NCBI RefSeq assembly: GCF_003990975.1
Contig: NZ_RZJR01000001.1
Coordinates: 124,001 to 188,000 of the forward strand
Direction: 5' to 3'
Length of the DNA stretch: 64,000 nt
Origin: Cohnella sp. AR92
GTDB lineage: Bacteria; Bacillota; Bacilli; Paenibacillales; Paenibacillaceae
Every line of letters starts with the position of its first letter. Position 1 is the first letter of the stretch. A model generated the notes under the pieces. It was not told the origin of the DNA, did no database searches, and worked only from the letters and a program-made list of their open reading frames with translations. A program made the translations under genes and the position numbers. Of this stretch, positions 26,731 to 35,493 are shown one piece after another.

Positions 26731-26782
26731 TTGACTTCCAGAAACCCACCGTGGTACATTGTGTATGCACAACATACACAAT
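26731..26782 (+). promoter_or_regulatory. Promoter and operator of the YtrA-type ABC operon
   Basis: TTGACT (26731-26736) and TACATT (26755-26760) are 18 bp apart. Starting within the -10, a perfect inverted repeat ATTGTGTATG (26758-26767), 5-base spacer, CATACACAAT (26773-26782) covers the start point. Its position suits a repressor. The GntR gene at 28301, third in this operon, is the likely binder. Confidence 0.82.
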
Positions 26783-26800
26783 CTGATGAGGAGGTACGGT

Positions 26801-27655
26801 ATGCTGGCAATAGACATTCGAAACTTAAATAAGAAATACCCCAACTTTCAGCTGAGAGACGTATCGTTTCAACTGGAGAAGGGATATATTATGGGATTTA
26901 TCGGCGCCAATGGCGCAGGGAAGACAACCACGATCCGATCCATCTTGAATATGATTCATATCGATAGCGGCGAGGTGCGCATTCTGGGCAAGAACGTCGC
27001 CGAACACGAGATCGAATTAAAGCAAGAAATCGGCTATGCATTCGGCGGGTTTGAATTCTATACGCGAAGCAAGATCAAGACGTTAACCGATGTCATAAAG
27101 AAGTTCTACGCGAATTGGAATGAGGAGACCTATCACAGCTATTTAAGAAGATTTAAATTAGATGAGAATAAGAAGGTTGCGGAACTGTCAACGGGCATGA
27201 AGGTCAAGTATAGCTTAGCCCTTGCTTTATCTCATGGCGCGAAGCTTGTCATCCTGGATGAACCGACTAGCGGACTCGACCCGGTCGCAAGGGACGATCT
27301 GCTCGATATTTTCCAAGAGCTCGTCCTCGACGGAGAGATCAGCATTCTCTTCTCGACTCACATTACATCCGATCTGGAGAAATGCGCCGATTATATTACC
27401 TTCATTGACAACGGGCAAATCATCGCCAGCTCGGAGAAGCACGAATTTATGGAAGCCTATCGATTGCTAAGCGGCAGCGAGAGCCAACTGAATCAAGTGA
27501 AGGCACAGCTGATTTCCTACAAAATCAATTCATTCGGCTTTACGGGATTGATCCGCGCCAAGGACTTCGATCCCTCTACCAACCTTAAAGCCGCCACGCC
27601 GAGTCTCGAGGAGATCATGATCTATTTTGCCAAGAAGGAGGATGCATATGTATAA
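26801..27655 (+). CDS. ABC transporter ATP-binding protein (YtrA-type operon)
   Basis: This is a 284-residue ATPase. The ATG at 26801 is fixed by GAGGAGG six bases upstream. Walker A is GFIGANGAGKTTTI, the signature LSTGMKVKYSLALAL is the variant typical of YtrB-like ATPases, and Walker B is LVILDEPTSGLDP, followed by FSTHI. A C-terminal domain of about 80 residues follows. It overlaps the permease gene by 8 bp. The operon order ATPase - permease - GntR mirrors transporter operons induced by cell-wall antibiotics in related bacteria, but the substrate here is unknown. Confidence 0.94.
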   Translation: MLAIDIRNLNKKYPNFQLRDVSFQLEKGYIMGFIGANGAGKTTTIRSILNMIHIDSGEVRILGKNVAEHEIELKQEIGYAFGGFEFYTRSKIKTLTDVIKKFYANWNEETYHSYLRRFKLDENKKVAELSTGMKVKYSLALALSHGAKLVILDEPTSGLDPVARDDLLDIFQELVLDGEISILFSTHITSDLEKCADYITFIDNGQIIASSEKHEFMEAYRLLSGSESQLNQVKAQLISYKINSFGFTGLIRAKDFDPSTNLKAATPSLEEIMIYFAKKEDAYV

Positions 27656-28304
27656 CTTAGTATGGAAGGATCTGAAACTAGGGATAAATCCTGCTTTCTT
27701 GTTATTTCCCCTCGTCTTAAACGCCTTGATGCTCATACCGGGTTGGATCTATTTTATCGTCCCGATGTATTTCTGTTGGATTACGATGCCGAACATTTTC
27801 GGCGGATTCAGGGCCCAGAACGATTTGATGTTTACCGCGATGATGCCCGTAACCAAGAAGGATATCGTGAAAGCAAGGGTAAGCGTTATTGTTATCATGG
27901 AATTGTTGCACCTGGTAACCGCAATGATTTATGGTATCTTTACGCTTCGCTTATACCCGAATCTGACCTATTATTTCTTCGCGCCGCATATGGGCTTCTG
28001 GGGATTATGCTTTGTCATGCTCGCGATTTACAACCTCGTATTCATACCCCTGTTTTACAAGACGGCATATAAGTTCGGCGGGGCCATGTGCGCATCCATT
28101 ACGGCCGCTATGCTTTTTGCCGGAGTTGCCCAATGGGTCGGCATTCAGAGCCCGCGGGTAAATGACATTTTCAATGGTTCCGGGGCTGACCATACGGCGC
28201 TTCAACTGTCCCTTCTGATAGCGGGAATTGCGATATTTATCGCCTTCACCCTGATAGCCTATCGGATCGGAGCTAAACGATTCCTTAAAGTGGAGATTCT
28301 ATGA
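27648..28304 (+). CDS. ABC-2 transporter permease (ABC2_membrane_5-like)
   Basis: This 218-residue membrane protein starts at the ATG at 27648, with AAGGAGG at 27635-27641; the ATG at 27642 is too close to that site. It has six hydrophobic helices. The region AQNDLMFTAMMPVTKKDIVKARV between helices 2 and 3 is the conserved cytoplasmic loop of this permease family. It is translationally coupled to the ATPase before it and the GntR gene after it (ATGA overlap). Confidence 0.85.
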   Translation: MYNLVWKDLKLGINPAFLLFPLVLNALMLIPGWIYFIVPMYFCWITMPNIFGGFRAQNDLMFTAMMPVTKKDIVKARVSVIVIMELLHLVTAMIYGIFTLRLYPNLTYYFFAPHMGFWGLCFVMLAIYNLVFIPLFYKTAYKFGGAMCASITAAMLFAGVAQWVGIQSPRVNDIFNGSGADHTALQLSLLIAGIAIFIAFTLIAYRIGAKRFLKVEIL

Positions 28305-28666
28305 ACGTATCTATCTCGAACCATTCAGACAAACCGATTTATCAGCAGCTTTTCGAACAAATCAGTGCCCAAATCCTGAAAGGCGAGCTGGCAAGCGGCT
28401 ATTGTTTACCGCCCATTCGGCAAGCCGCCCTTGAGCTCGGCGTTAGCGTCATCACCGTAAAGAAAGCTTGGGAGGAACTCGAACGAAGCGGGTTGATCGA
28501 TACCGTAACGGGCAAAGGATGTTTTGTAGCCGAATTCTCATCGGATGAGGTGCGCCGAATCCGCGACGAGATGATCCTGAAGCAGATGGAAATCGACACC
28601 TTATACTACAAATCGTTTGGCCTCACCCTGGATGAAGTGATTGAATTGCTGAGAAAAAGTTATTAG
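28301..28666 (+). CDS. GntR family regulator (YtrA subfamily)
   Basis: This is a 121-residue repressor with HTH segments SDKPIYQQLFEQISAQILKGELASGYCLPPIRQAALELGVSVITVKKAWEELERSG and wing IDTVTGKGCFVAE. The short tail is that of YtrA-type regulators. It is the third gene of its operon and probably binds the inverted repeat at 26758-26782. It starts within the stop of the permease gene (ATGA). Confidence 0.94.
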   Translation: MNVSISNHSDKPIYQQLFEQISAQILKGELASGYCLPPIRQAALELGVSVITVKKAWEELERSGLIDTVTGKGCFVAEFSSDEVRRIRDEMILKQMEIDTLYYKSFGLTLDEVIELLRKSY

Positions 28667-28763
28667 CGCATTGGAGTTGAATCGTCATAAAAGGGCTGCT
28701 ACAGTGCTTCCCTGGATTTACTATTCGCTTCGTCATGCTATAAGGAGAAGGGAGGCGAGGACG

Positions 28764-29651
28764 GTGGAACTGACTTATCTGAGAACCTTTCGCGAAGTGG
28801 CGAAATGGGGAAGCTACACGAGAGCCGCGGAAATGCTGGGGTATGCCCAGTCCAGCGTAACGACGCAAATTCAGAAACTAGAGGAATCCTATGGCGTGGT
28901 CCTCTTGGAACGATACGGAAGAGCGATGAAGCTGACAATGGCCGGCGAAACGCTCCTTCAATACGCTAACGATATACACCGATTGCATGAAGAGTCCAAG
29001 GAAGCTGTCTCCAAGCAGTCCAAGGGGACGCTCTCCATAGGAACGATCGAGACGTTGGCGGCTTTCTATCTTCCGTCGCGCCTTAAGGCTTATCGTCATC
29101 AATATCCAGAGGTTACCGTGGCTATTCAACCGGGGAATGAACCCTTTATTATCGAATCGGTCAAAGAAGGCGCTTTGGATATCGGCATTATTCTGGACCC
29201 CCCGTTCTCGGACCCTGAGCTGGAGTGCCGTATTCTGAGGGAAGAACCATTGGTTATCATTGCTAGCCCTGACCACAAACTTGCCGGACACAGTGAAGTC
29301 CATGCGGGAGATCTAGAGAAGGAATCCTTGATCATGACGGAGGACGGCTGCACTTACCGCGCGATGCTGCTTAAGGTGTTGAAGGGAAATCAAGTCAGCT
29401 ACAATCTCGCTTACGAGTTCGGGAATTTGGAAGCAATCAAACAGTGCGTGACCTACGGTCTTGGCATTGCCCTTCTGCCCCGAATCACGGTTGCCGAAGA
29501 GCTTAGCAAAGGACAACTCGCAGCGATTCCTTTCGTCCATGAAGAGTGCAGGTTCTATACGCAATTGATCTACTCCAAGAGAAAATGGAAAGCGAAGGCC
29601 TTCGAGGGCTTCTTAGAGCTTATAAGCGGCGCCAATTATCAAAATGATTGA
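28764..29651 (+). CDS. LysR family transcriptional regulator
   Basis: This 295-residue regulator starts at the GTG at 28764, with GGGAGG eight bases before it, so the protein opens MELTYLRTFREVAKWGSYTRAAEMLGYAQSSVTTQIQKLE, a normal LysR HTH. The periplasmic-binding-protein-like effector domain follows from residue 90. A longer frame upstream to 28671 has no support. A rhodanese gene lies 91 bp downstream on the same strand. No clear terminator separates them, so that gene may be its target or partner. Confidence 0.92.
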   Translation: MELTYLRTFREVAKWGSYTRAAEMLGYAQSSVTTQIQKLEESYGVVLLERYGRAMKLTMAGETLLQYANDIHRLHEESKEAVSKQSKGTLSIGTIETLAAFYLPSRLKAYRHQYPEVTVAIQPGNEPFIIESVKEGALDIGIILDPPFSDPELECRILREEPLVIIASPDHKLAGHSEVHAGDLEKESLIMTEDGCTYRAMLLKVLKGNQVSYNLAYEFGNLEAIKQCVTYGLGIALLPRITVAEELSKGQLAAIPFVHEECRFYTQLIYSKRKWKAKAFEGFLELISGANYQND

Positions 29652-29742
29652 AGAATACTATAGATTTCTATCGATAACTCCAATGTCGAGAGTCGTGCTA
29701 TATTGATGGCAAGAAAACGACAATCCTTGGAGGCTGCTAAAA

Positions 29743-30180
29743 ATGACCACTCAGACCCGCTTCTCTCTCGTACTTGAGACGCCTGCCGCATCGCCGGAGC
29801 AAACGCATCGACACTACATGAACAAGCTTTCAGTCGAGACGGACGTGTCGGACGTGAAGTACGACATGCAGCATGGGCTTAACGACTTCTTGCTCCTAGA
29901 CGTGCGCAGTTCCCAGGCTTATGGCGAGTGCCACGTACCGGGAGCGATTAACCTTCCTTCCAACCAGATCAACGCCGAAACGACCGCGGCATTTGGCAAA
30001 GACCGGCTGATCGTCGTCTATTGCTGGGGACCCGCTTGCAACGGCGGTACCAAAGGAGCCGCCCGTCTATCCGCTCTCGGTTTCCAGGTGAAAGAGATGC
30101 TTGGAGGCATCGAGTATTGGCGCAGAGAAGGCAACGAAGTGGAAGGCACATCGGGTCATTCGGCTTGCATGAACGGTTAA
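29743..30180 (+). CDS. Rhodanese-like sulfurtransferase
   Basis: This 145-residue single rhodanese domain has a LLLDVRSSQAYGECHVPGAINLP entry motif. The active-site loop is VVYCWGPACNGGTKGA, with Cys94 as the persulfide-carrying residue and a second Cys at 99. This is the YCWGPxCNG subgroup. The end motif EMLGGIEYWRREGNEVEG is also typical. It would move sulfane sulfur in the cytoplasm, acceptor unknown. A GGAGG site precedes the ATG. Confidence 0.9.
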   Translation: MTTQTRFSLVLETPAASPEQTHRHYMNKLSVETDVSDVKYDMQHGLNDFLLLDVRSSQAYGECHVPGAINLPSNQINAETTAAFGKDRLIVVYCWGPACNGGTKGAARLSALGFQVKEMLGGIEYWRREGNEVEGTSGHSACMNG

Positions 30181-30201
30181 GGCAATCCCTCTCATCATCA
30201 G

Positions 30202-30232
30202 AAAAAAAGAACCAGCTTCAAGAAGCTGGTTC
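30202..30232 (-). terminator. Rho-independent terminator of the HxlR gene
   Basis: GAACCAGCTT pairs with AAGCTGGTTC (30209-30232) around a 4-base loop, with seven T residues on the minus strand. The hairpin overlaps the last codons of the HxlR gene (stop at 30218). It may also stop rhodanese transcripts. Confidence 0.82.
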
Positions 30233-30550
30233 ATCGCGTTTCCGCTCATTATGATTTTCTCCCCATGCACACATGACTTCCGCCACAGGGATCAACGTTT
30301 TACCGTACTCGGTTAGCGAATATTCAACTTTCGGCGGGACGGTCGGGTATACGGTCCTTTCGATTACGCCTTCCTGCTCCAGGTCCCGGAGATGCTGAGC
30401 GAGCATCTTCTGGGAGACGCCCGGGATGAGCTTCTCCAGCTCGTTAAAGCGCTTGGTTGAATCCATCAGATGCCACAGAAGAAACGGCTTCCACTTGCCG
30501 CCCAGTACGTGAATGACGGTCTCGATCGGACATTCGCGCGGGTGAATCAT
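30218..30550 (-). CDS. HxlR family redox-type regulator
   Basis: This 110-residue winged-helix protein starts at the ATG at 30550 behind AAGGGAG. The family marks are the N-terminal Cys (ECPIETVIHVLGGKWKPFLLWHL, Cys7), FNELEKLIPGVSQKMLAQHLRDLEQEG, and the wing VPPKVEYSLTEYG. In HypR/YodB proteins the equivalent Cys senses quinones, diamide or hypochlorite. The tandem ACTT-NN-AAGT elements at 30567-30595 are its likely operators. It probably controls the divergent DUF4267/DUF2269 genes. Confidence 0.93.
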   Translation of the reverse strand: MIHPRECPIETVIHVLGGKWKPFLLWHLMDSTKRFNELEKLIPGVSQKMLAQHLRDLEQEGVIERTVYPTVPPKVEYSLTEYGKTLIPVAEVMCAWGENHNERKRDEPAS

Positions 30551-30566
30551 GATCAACCACTCCCTT

Positions 30567-30630
30567 ACTTCCAAGTGAGCCCCTTACTTTAAAGTGCGTT
30601 CTTAACAGAATTTTACAACCGCTATACAAT
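30567..30630 (+). promoter_or_regulatory. Tandem HxlR operators and promoter of the DUF4267 gene
   Basis: Two half-identical elements stand 19 bp apart: ACTTCCAAGT (30567-30576) and the perfect palindrome ACTTTAAAGT (30586-30595), each preceded by CCTT. A promoter for the plus strand follows, with TTAACA (30602-30607), 17 bp, then TACAAT (30625-30630). The elements lie in the likely leader of the divergent HxlR gene, which suits autorepression. Confidence 0.68.
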
Positions 30631-30669
30631 GAAGTCAATCCAATCGAACAGGAAAAGGAGCTAGGACGT

Positions 30670-31107
30670 ATGGGAAAATCGGAGTGGGGAGTAAAGTCGG
30701 CAACCTTCTGGATGGTAGGCGTCATTACCTTGTTAATGTTGTATTTAGGGATAAGAGGCTTTCTCCAGCCGGAAGCCGCGATTCGAGGGTATGGGATCCC
30801 TCTGCAGGACACCGCCGATAAATCCCTTGTGTATGTAAAAGCGGATCGAGATCTGTTTATCGGCATCTTCCTGTTGGTTCTAATGATTTTCCGGATGAGA
30901 AAAGCATTGCTTATCGGCATGTTGACTTCTACGATTATGCCTATCCTGGATGCAGCTTTAGTTCTCACGTACGCAACGGATAAAACGCCTTCTTGGATTC
31001 ATATCGTTAGCGCCGTATACGGGTTTGTCATCAGTTGGCTGCTGTATCGAGAAGAGCGGCATGCCAGAACGACAGCTAACTCCGTATCCTTACCGGGGCA
31101 TAGCTAA
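30670..31107 (+). CDS. DUF4267 family small membrane protein
   Basis: This 145-residue protein has four hydrophobic helices. The first loop reads YLGIRGFLQPEAAIRGYGIPL, followed by KADRDLFIGIFLLVLMIF, the pattern of the DUF4267 family of small integral membrane proteins. The function is unknown. AAAAGGAG stands before the ATG. It is the first gene after the HxlR operator region and is followed 15 bp later by a DUF2269 protein. Confidence 0.78.
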   Translation: MGKSEWGVKSATFWMVGVITLLMLYLGIRGFLQPEAAIRGYGIPLQDTADKSLVYVKADRDLFIGIFLLVLMIFRMRKALLIGMLTSTIMPILDAALVLTYATDKTPSWIHIVSAVYGFVISWLLYREERHARTTANSVSLPGHS

Positions 31108-31122
31108 AATAGGGGGCAGAAC

Positions 31123-31566
31123 ATGTATAGTTACCTGTTGTTCATTCATATCGCAGCCTCAGTGACGGCCATAGCCGCCGTCATCTGCTATCCCATCATC
31201 ATGAGCAGCGCCCGGACCGTGGGCCAGGCCAAGTTCGCGCTCGGGTTGCTGGAGAAGACGGCGATCCTGCCGAAGATCGGGGGCACCTTGCTGCTTCTTT
31301 CGGGTCTTGCGATCGGCTTCCAGGAGACCTACTTGTTCCGGGAGCGGTGGTATGTGGCTTCGATCGTCATCTTCTTGGTCATTCTGGTCATCTTCGCCGG
31401 ACTGCTTCCGGCCGGCATCAAGCAGCAGCTGAAGCTGCTGCAGCAGACGCAGGGCGATGATCTGCCCGAGGCTTACCGGCATAGCCGCAGACGCTCCGCT
31501 TGGCTGGAGGGGGTCGCCAATCTTGCCGTATTCCTCTCGATTGTGCTAATGGTATTCAAACCCTAA
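31123..31566 (+). CDS. DUF2269 family membrane protein
   Basis: This is a 147-residue, four-helix membrane protein. The opening YLLFIHIAASVTAIAAV and the middle ILPKIGGTLLLLSGLAIGF fit the DUF2269 family. The His in the first helix is conserved, hinting at a redox or haem-related role that is not established. It is co-transcribed with the DUF4267 gene, and the two-component genes start 90 bp further on. Confidence 0.75.
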   Translation: MYSYLLFIHIAASVTAIAAVICYPIIMSSARTVGQAKFALGLLEKTAILPKIGGTLLLLSGLAIGFQETYLFRERWYVASIVIFLVILVIFAGLLPAGIKQQLKLLQQTQGDDLPEAYRHSRRRSAWLEGVANLAVFLSIVLMVFKP

Positions 31567-31656
31567 ACCATCCTATCGAGGTTCTTGGAGCTCGTTGCGC
31601 CGCGACAGCTCCTTTTGCGTTTATCGAATCTATCCTTCAAGGAGGCTACAGGGGGA

Positions 31657-32334
31657 ATGACCAGAATTCTCGTCGCGGACGACGATGCCCATATTCGCAA
31701 GCTCATGACGTTGTATCTGCGGAACGAAGGGTTCGATACGGTCGAGGCGGCTGACGGAACCCAGGCGCTCTCCGTCATGGAGAAGTCGCCGGTCGATATC
31801 GTCATTCTCGATATCATGATGCCGCATATGGACGGGTGGGAGCTGTGCGTGGAGATCCGGCGCCTATATCCGGACATTCCGCTGCTCATGGTAACGGCCA
31901 TAGGAGAAGCGGGGCAGAAGGTGAGGGGCTTTCAGTTGGGCACGGATGATTACGTGACCAAGCCATTCGATCCCGCGGAGCTTGTGATGAGAGTCAAAGC
32001 GCTGCTAAGGCGTTATCGAATCGCTTCCTCCCAGGTCGTTCAATTAGGCGGAATCGTGTTGGACCGGCGGGCCTTCAAAGTAATCCGGGAGGACGAGGAG
32101 CTAATCTTGCCGTTAAAAGAATTCGAGCTTCTCTTCAAGCTGGCCTGCCACCCTGGGCAACTATTAACCAGGGAACAGTTGATCGTGCAAATCTGGGGGA
32201 TGGATTACGAGGGCGACGACCGGACCGTCGATGTTCATATCAAGAGAATCAGGGAGCGATTCGCCGGGGATGCCGAGCATTTTCGCATCGAGACGGTCCG
32301 CAGCCTCGGCTACCGGCTAGAGGTGAAGAAATGA
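31657..32334 (+). CDS. Response regulator, OmpR/PhoB family
   Basis: This 225-residue regulator starts at the ATG at 31657, preceded by GGGGGA and AAGGAGG. The receiver domain shows VADDDAHIRK, the phospho-acceptor Asp in VILDIMMPHMDG, and DDYVTKPFDP. The winged helix has LPLKEFELLFKLA and DRTVDVHIKRIRERF. Its stop overlaps the start of the kinase gene by 4 bp. Upstream genes (DUF4267, DUF2269) and the S41 protease downstream are possible members of the same regulon. Confidence 0.94.
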   Translation: MTRILVADDDAHIRKLMTLYLRNEGFDTVEAADGTQALSVMEKSPVDIVILDIMMPHMDGWELCVEIRRLYPDIPLLMVTAIGEAGQKVRGFQLGTDDYVTKPFDPAELVMRVKALLRRYRIASSQVVQLGGIVLDRRAFKVIREDEELILPLKEFELLFKLACHPGQLLTREQLIVQIWGMDYEGDDRTVDVHIKRIRERFAGDAEHFRIETVRSLGYRLEVKK

Positions 32335-33698
32335 CAAGGTCCTTATACGTTCGCGTCGTGTTGACGTTCTTGGCAGCCATGGGAATAGGGCTGCTGGTCT
32401 CCGTTCTGGCCGGGCTTGCCCTATTCGAGAGAAAGATTGACCGGATCGGGCAGAACGACTTGATAGCCGCGGGGGAGGAGATCATTCGCGTCTATGAGCA
32501 GACGAGGCCGGCGAATATGGATCGGTTCATGGAGAGCATGGTGCAGCTCACTTCCTACTCCGTTCAACTATACGAGCGCTCCGGAGCCTTGAAGTCCTTC
32601 AAATACAGCTCCGACTCGGGCGATCTTGCGATATCGCGGGAGTCCATTCGGCAAGTTCTGGAAGGCGAGAGATACCGATCTACCCCCAAGGACAAGAAGA
32701 CGTTCGTCGGGCTGCCGTTCCAAATCGGAGAGGAGCGGCAAGCCTTATTCTTAAGACCTTCGTCCAAGAACGAATCCACCCTCACCCGCTTGCTGCTGGT
32801 CATCCTTCTGCTTGTTCTGGCGACGGGGAGTATCTGCATTCTTATCGCCGCGATGTACGTGGTAAGACCGATCAAGACGCTTACTGCCGCGACCAAACGA
32901 CTGGCGAAGGGCGACTTCGACGTGGAATTGGCCATGAAGCGCAAGGACGAGCTGGGAAAATTGGCCCGGAGTTTCAACGAGATGGCGGTGGATCTGAAGC
33001 AATTGGAGCGGATGCGTCAGGATTTCGTCTCGAATGTGTCGCACGAGATTCAGTCTCCGTTAACGTCGATATCCGGTTTTGCGAAAGCAATGAAGGACAT
33101 GAAGGCCATGACCGAAGACGAGCGCCATGCGTATCTGGATATCATCTTGGCGGAGAGCGGCCGATTGTCCAGGCTCAGCGATCATCTGCTCAAGCTCGCA
33201 TCCCTCGATTCCAACCATCATCCTCTGGACTATGCCGTTTTCCGTCTGGACGAACAGATCAGGCAGGTCGTCGTGAACGGCGAACCCCTATGGTCGGAGA
33301 AGAACCTGGTTATCGATCTGGATCTGCCTCGGGCCGTCGAAATAACGGCCGATAAGGACCTGCTCAACCAAGCATGGACGAACCTGCTAAGCAACAGCAT
33401 CAAGTTCACGCCGGAAGGCGGACGCATCCATATTCAATTGACGGCCCGCATGGACGGATATACCGTGACGATATCCGACTCCGGAATCGGGATTGCGCCG
33501 GATGAGCTGGGCCGCGTGTTCGAGCGTTTCTACAAGGCGGACCGGTCCCGGAGCCGAAGCGGCGGCAATGGCCTTGGACTCGCGATCGTCAAGAAGATCT
33601 GCGCTCTTCACCATGGCGATATTCGCATAGAAAGCAAAGTCGGACAAGGCACCAAAGTCGTCGTTTATCTGCCCGCCGCTCCGCCTGACGAATCGTAA
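32331..33698 (+). CDS. Sensor histidine kinase with HAMP domain
   Basis: This 455-residue kinase has membrane helices at about 10-30 and 145-168 enclosing a 115-residue extracellular sensor. A HAMP domain follows (about 168-220, VVRPIKTLTAATKRLAKGDF). The phospho-acceptor His is in FVSNVSHEIQSPLTSISG, where the usual Arg-Thr-Pro-Leu is Gln-Ser-Pro-Leu, a common variant. The ATPase domain has NLLSNSIKFTPEGG, SDSGIGIAPDEL and GNGLGLAIVKKI. It pairs with the regulator at 31657. Confidence 0.94.
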   Translation: MTRSLYVRVVLTFLAAMGIGLLVSVLAGLALFERKIDRIGQNDLIAAGEEIIRVYEQTRPANMDRFMESMVQLTSYSVQLYERSGALKSFKYSSDSGDLAISRESIRQVLEGERYRSTPKDKKTFVGLPFQIGEERQALFLRPSSKNESTLTRLLLVILLLVLATGSICILIAAMYVVRPIKTLTAATKRLAKGDFDVELAMKRKDELGKLARSFNEMAVDLKQLERMRQDFVSNVSHEIQSPLTSISGFAKAMKDMKAMTEDERHAYLDIILAESGRLSRLSDHLLKLASLDSNHHPLDYAVFRLDEQIRQVVVNGEPLWSEKNLVIDLDLPRAVEITADKDLLNQAWTNLLSNSIKFTPEGGRIHIQLTARMDGYTVTISDSGIGIAPDELGRVFERFYKADRSRSRSGGNGLGLAIVKKICALHHGDIRIESKVGQGTKVVVYLPAAPPDES

Positions 33699-33787
33699 GC
33701 CGGTTCACGCTCCGTTCATATTTCTCCCCTACTCTTCCCATGGATCCCAGTGGAGGCCGCTGAGAAAAGAAACGGAGGAGACGGAGT

Positions 33788-35491
33788 ATGAGCGTTATCG
33801 GTACGATCGATTCGGTCAAATGGCTGACGGTTTATGAGTGGGCGATGTGCATCCTTAATTTATTCGTATTGACGGTATACGCGATACCAATCAAGAAGCC
33901 TTACAGATGGTTTGATTATTTGCCCGGCGCGGGCATGCTTGCGGCCATGGCAAGCGTCCTCTCCGGGGATAGGAGCCTTCCGGCTCTCCTCATCGAATCC
34001 CTTACGCTGCTTGTGTTTATCTGCACGTTCGGGAGACTGGTAAAGCCCAAAGCTTGGACGACCCCGAGGAGGAAACCGTTCAGGATCGCCAGGAGCGTCC
34101 TCTGCGCATGCGGAGTTGCCCCCATGGTGTTTGCCTTGGCATACGCGGGAGTATTAAGGTACAACCCGGTTAGCGATTACAGCGGAATGGGCTACTCCAA
34201 GGCATTCGTTGCCATGAACGACAGATTGTCGCGGGAATACCCGTTCGGGGAATGGAAGCAGATCGATTGGAACGAGCTTCGAAGCAAGTATGAGCCGCTA
34301 TTCGAACAAGCCGAAAGAGCCCATAACCACGATTTGTACTATTTAACGTTAAGGGAATACCTGTTTTCCCTGCGGGACGGACATGTCAAGATCGTCAACG
34401 ATAAGGTGTACGACGGAAATACGGTGTTCAAGAGGGAAGTCGGCGGCGGCTTCGGACTAAGCACCGTTCAGTTGGATAACGGCAAGGTACTCGTCAGTCT
34501 GGTTCTGGAGAACAGCCCCGCGGCCAAGAGCGGAATCAAGCTAGGGGCGGAGATCGTCACGTGGGATGGGGAAACGGGGGAGGAAGCGTACGACCGGACC
34601 ACCTGGAGCGAGACGGGCATGGCCACGAATGAGGGGATGAGGCTCAATCAAGGCCGGTTTATGGTTCGCGCCCCCATCGGCAAGGAAGTACAAGTCGAAT
34701 TCCGCAACTGGGGGGAGTCCGAGCCCATCCGAACGAAGCTGACGGCTTATGACGATGGATTCGAGACATTGAAAAGGACGAGAAGCAAGCTCGCGCAGTC
34801 CGACCTGGATGTCTCCCCGGTTGAAGGGCAAATGCTCGGCAACGGCTATGGCTATGTGAGAATCAAGCATTTTCTCCCCGTGTCAGAAGGCGTTTCACCC
34901 AAGAGAAGTCTGGCGGACTTATTGGAGGGGTTCCAGGACAGGCAAGCCAAAGGGTTGATCATCGATCTGCGGAACAATCCCGGCGGGGACGATCAGCTTG
35001 CCGCCGATCTGGCCGGGTTCTTCGTCAAGGAGAGGAAACATTACGAGAATGTCAGTTATTACAACAGATACACCGGGAAGTTTGAACGGAACCGGAACGA
35101 AGTCGTTAAGGTCAAGCCGGCTAAGCCTTATTTCGGCGGAAGAGTAGCCATCTTGATCAACAGCCGTACCGGAAGCTCGGGAGAAGGGATGCCTCTCGTC
35201 CTCAAAGGCGAGCCCAATGTCCAAATCGTCGGATTCACCTCGACGGCCGGTTCGTTCGGGATCATGAGCAGTCCTATCGAAATCAAGATGCCCGAGGGCT
35301 ACGTCATTCAATTCCCCGACGGCAGATCGCTCGATCGGAACGGAACGGTCCAGGGAGACGCCGACCGGTCCGGAGCCGGAGGCGTGCTTCCCGACATCCG
35401 AATTCCCCTTAATGAAGCTACGTTCAAACAAAGCGTGATGGAAGGGCAGGACGTCGAGCTGAAGTATGCGATCGAGGCGATGGAGAATTAG
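33788..35491 (+). CDS. Membrane-anchored S41 family peptidase (C-terminal processing protease-like)
   Basis: This 567-residue protein begins with four hydrophobic helices (about 12-35, 45-60, 65-82, 100-122), followed by an extracellular part. A helical region with YLTLREYLFSLRDGHVKI leads to a PDZ-like segment (VLVSLVLENSPAAKSGIKLGAEIVTWDG). The S41 core contains GLIIDLRNNPGGDDQLA and the nucleophile loop AILINSRTGSSGEGMPL, where the second Ser of SSGE is the expected catalytic residue. Typical Ctp proteases have one membrane helix, so the four-helix head is unusual. It follows the two-component genes after 89 bp and has its own GGAGGAG site. Confidence 0.85.
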   Translation: MSVIGTIDSVKWLTVYEWAMCILNLFVLTVYAIPIKKPYRWFDYLPGAGMLAAMASVLSGDRSLPALLIESLTLLVFICTFGRLVKPKAWTTPRRKPFRIARSVLCACGVAPMVFALAYAGVLRYNPVSDYSGMGYSKAFVAMNDRLSREYPFGEWKQIDWNELRSKYEPLFEQAERAHNHDLYYLTLREYLFSLRDGHVKIVNDKVYDGNTVFKREVGGGFGLSTVQLDNGKVLVSLVLENSPAAKSGIKLGAEIVTWDGETGEEAYDRTTWSETGMATNEGMRLNQGRFMVRAPIGKEVQVEFRNWGESEPIRTKLTAYDDGFETLKRTRSKLAQSDLDVSPVEGQMLGNGYGYVRIKHFLPVSEGVSPKRSLADLLEGFQDRQAKGLIIDLRNNPGGDDQLAADLAGFFVKERKHYENVSYYNRYTGKFERNRNEVVKVKPAKPYFGGRVAILINSRTGSSGEGMPLVLKGEPNVQIVGFTSTAGSFGIMSSPIEIKMPEGYVIQFPDGRSLDRNGTVQGDADRSGAGGVLPDIRIPLNEATFKQSVMEGQDVELKYAIEAMEN

Positions 35492-35493
35492 CG

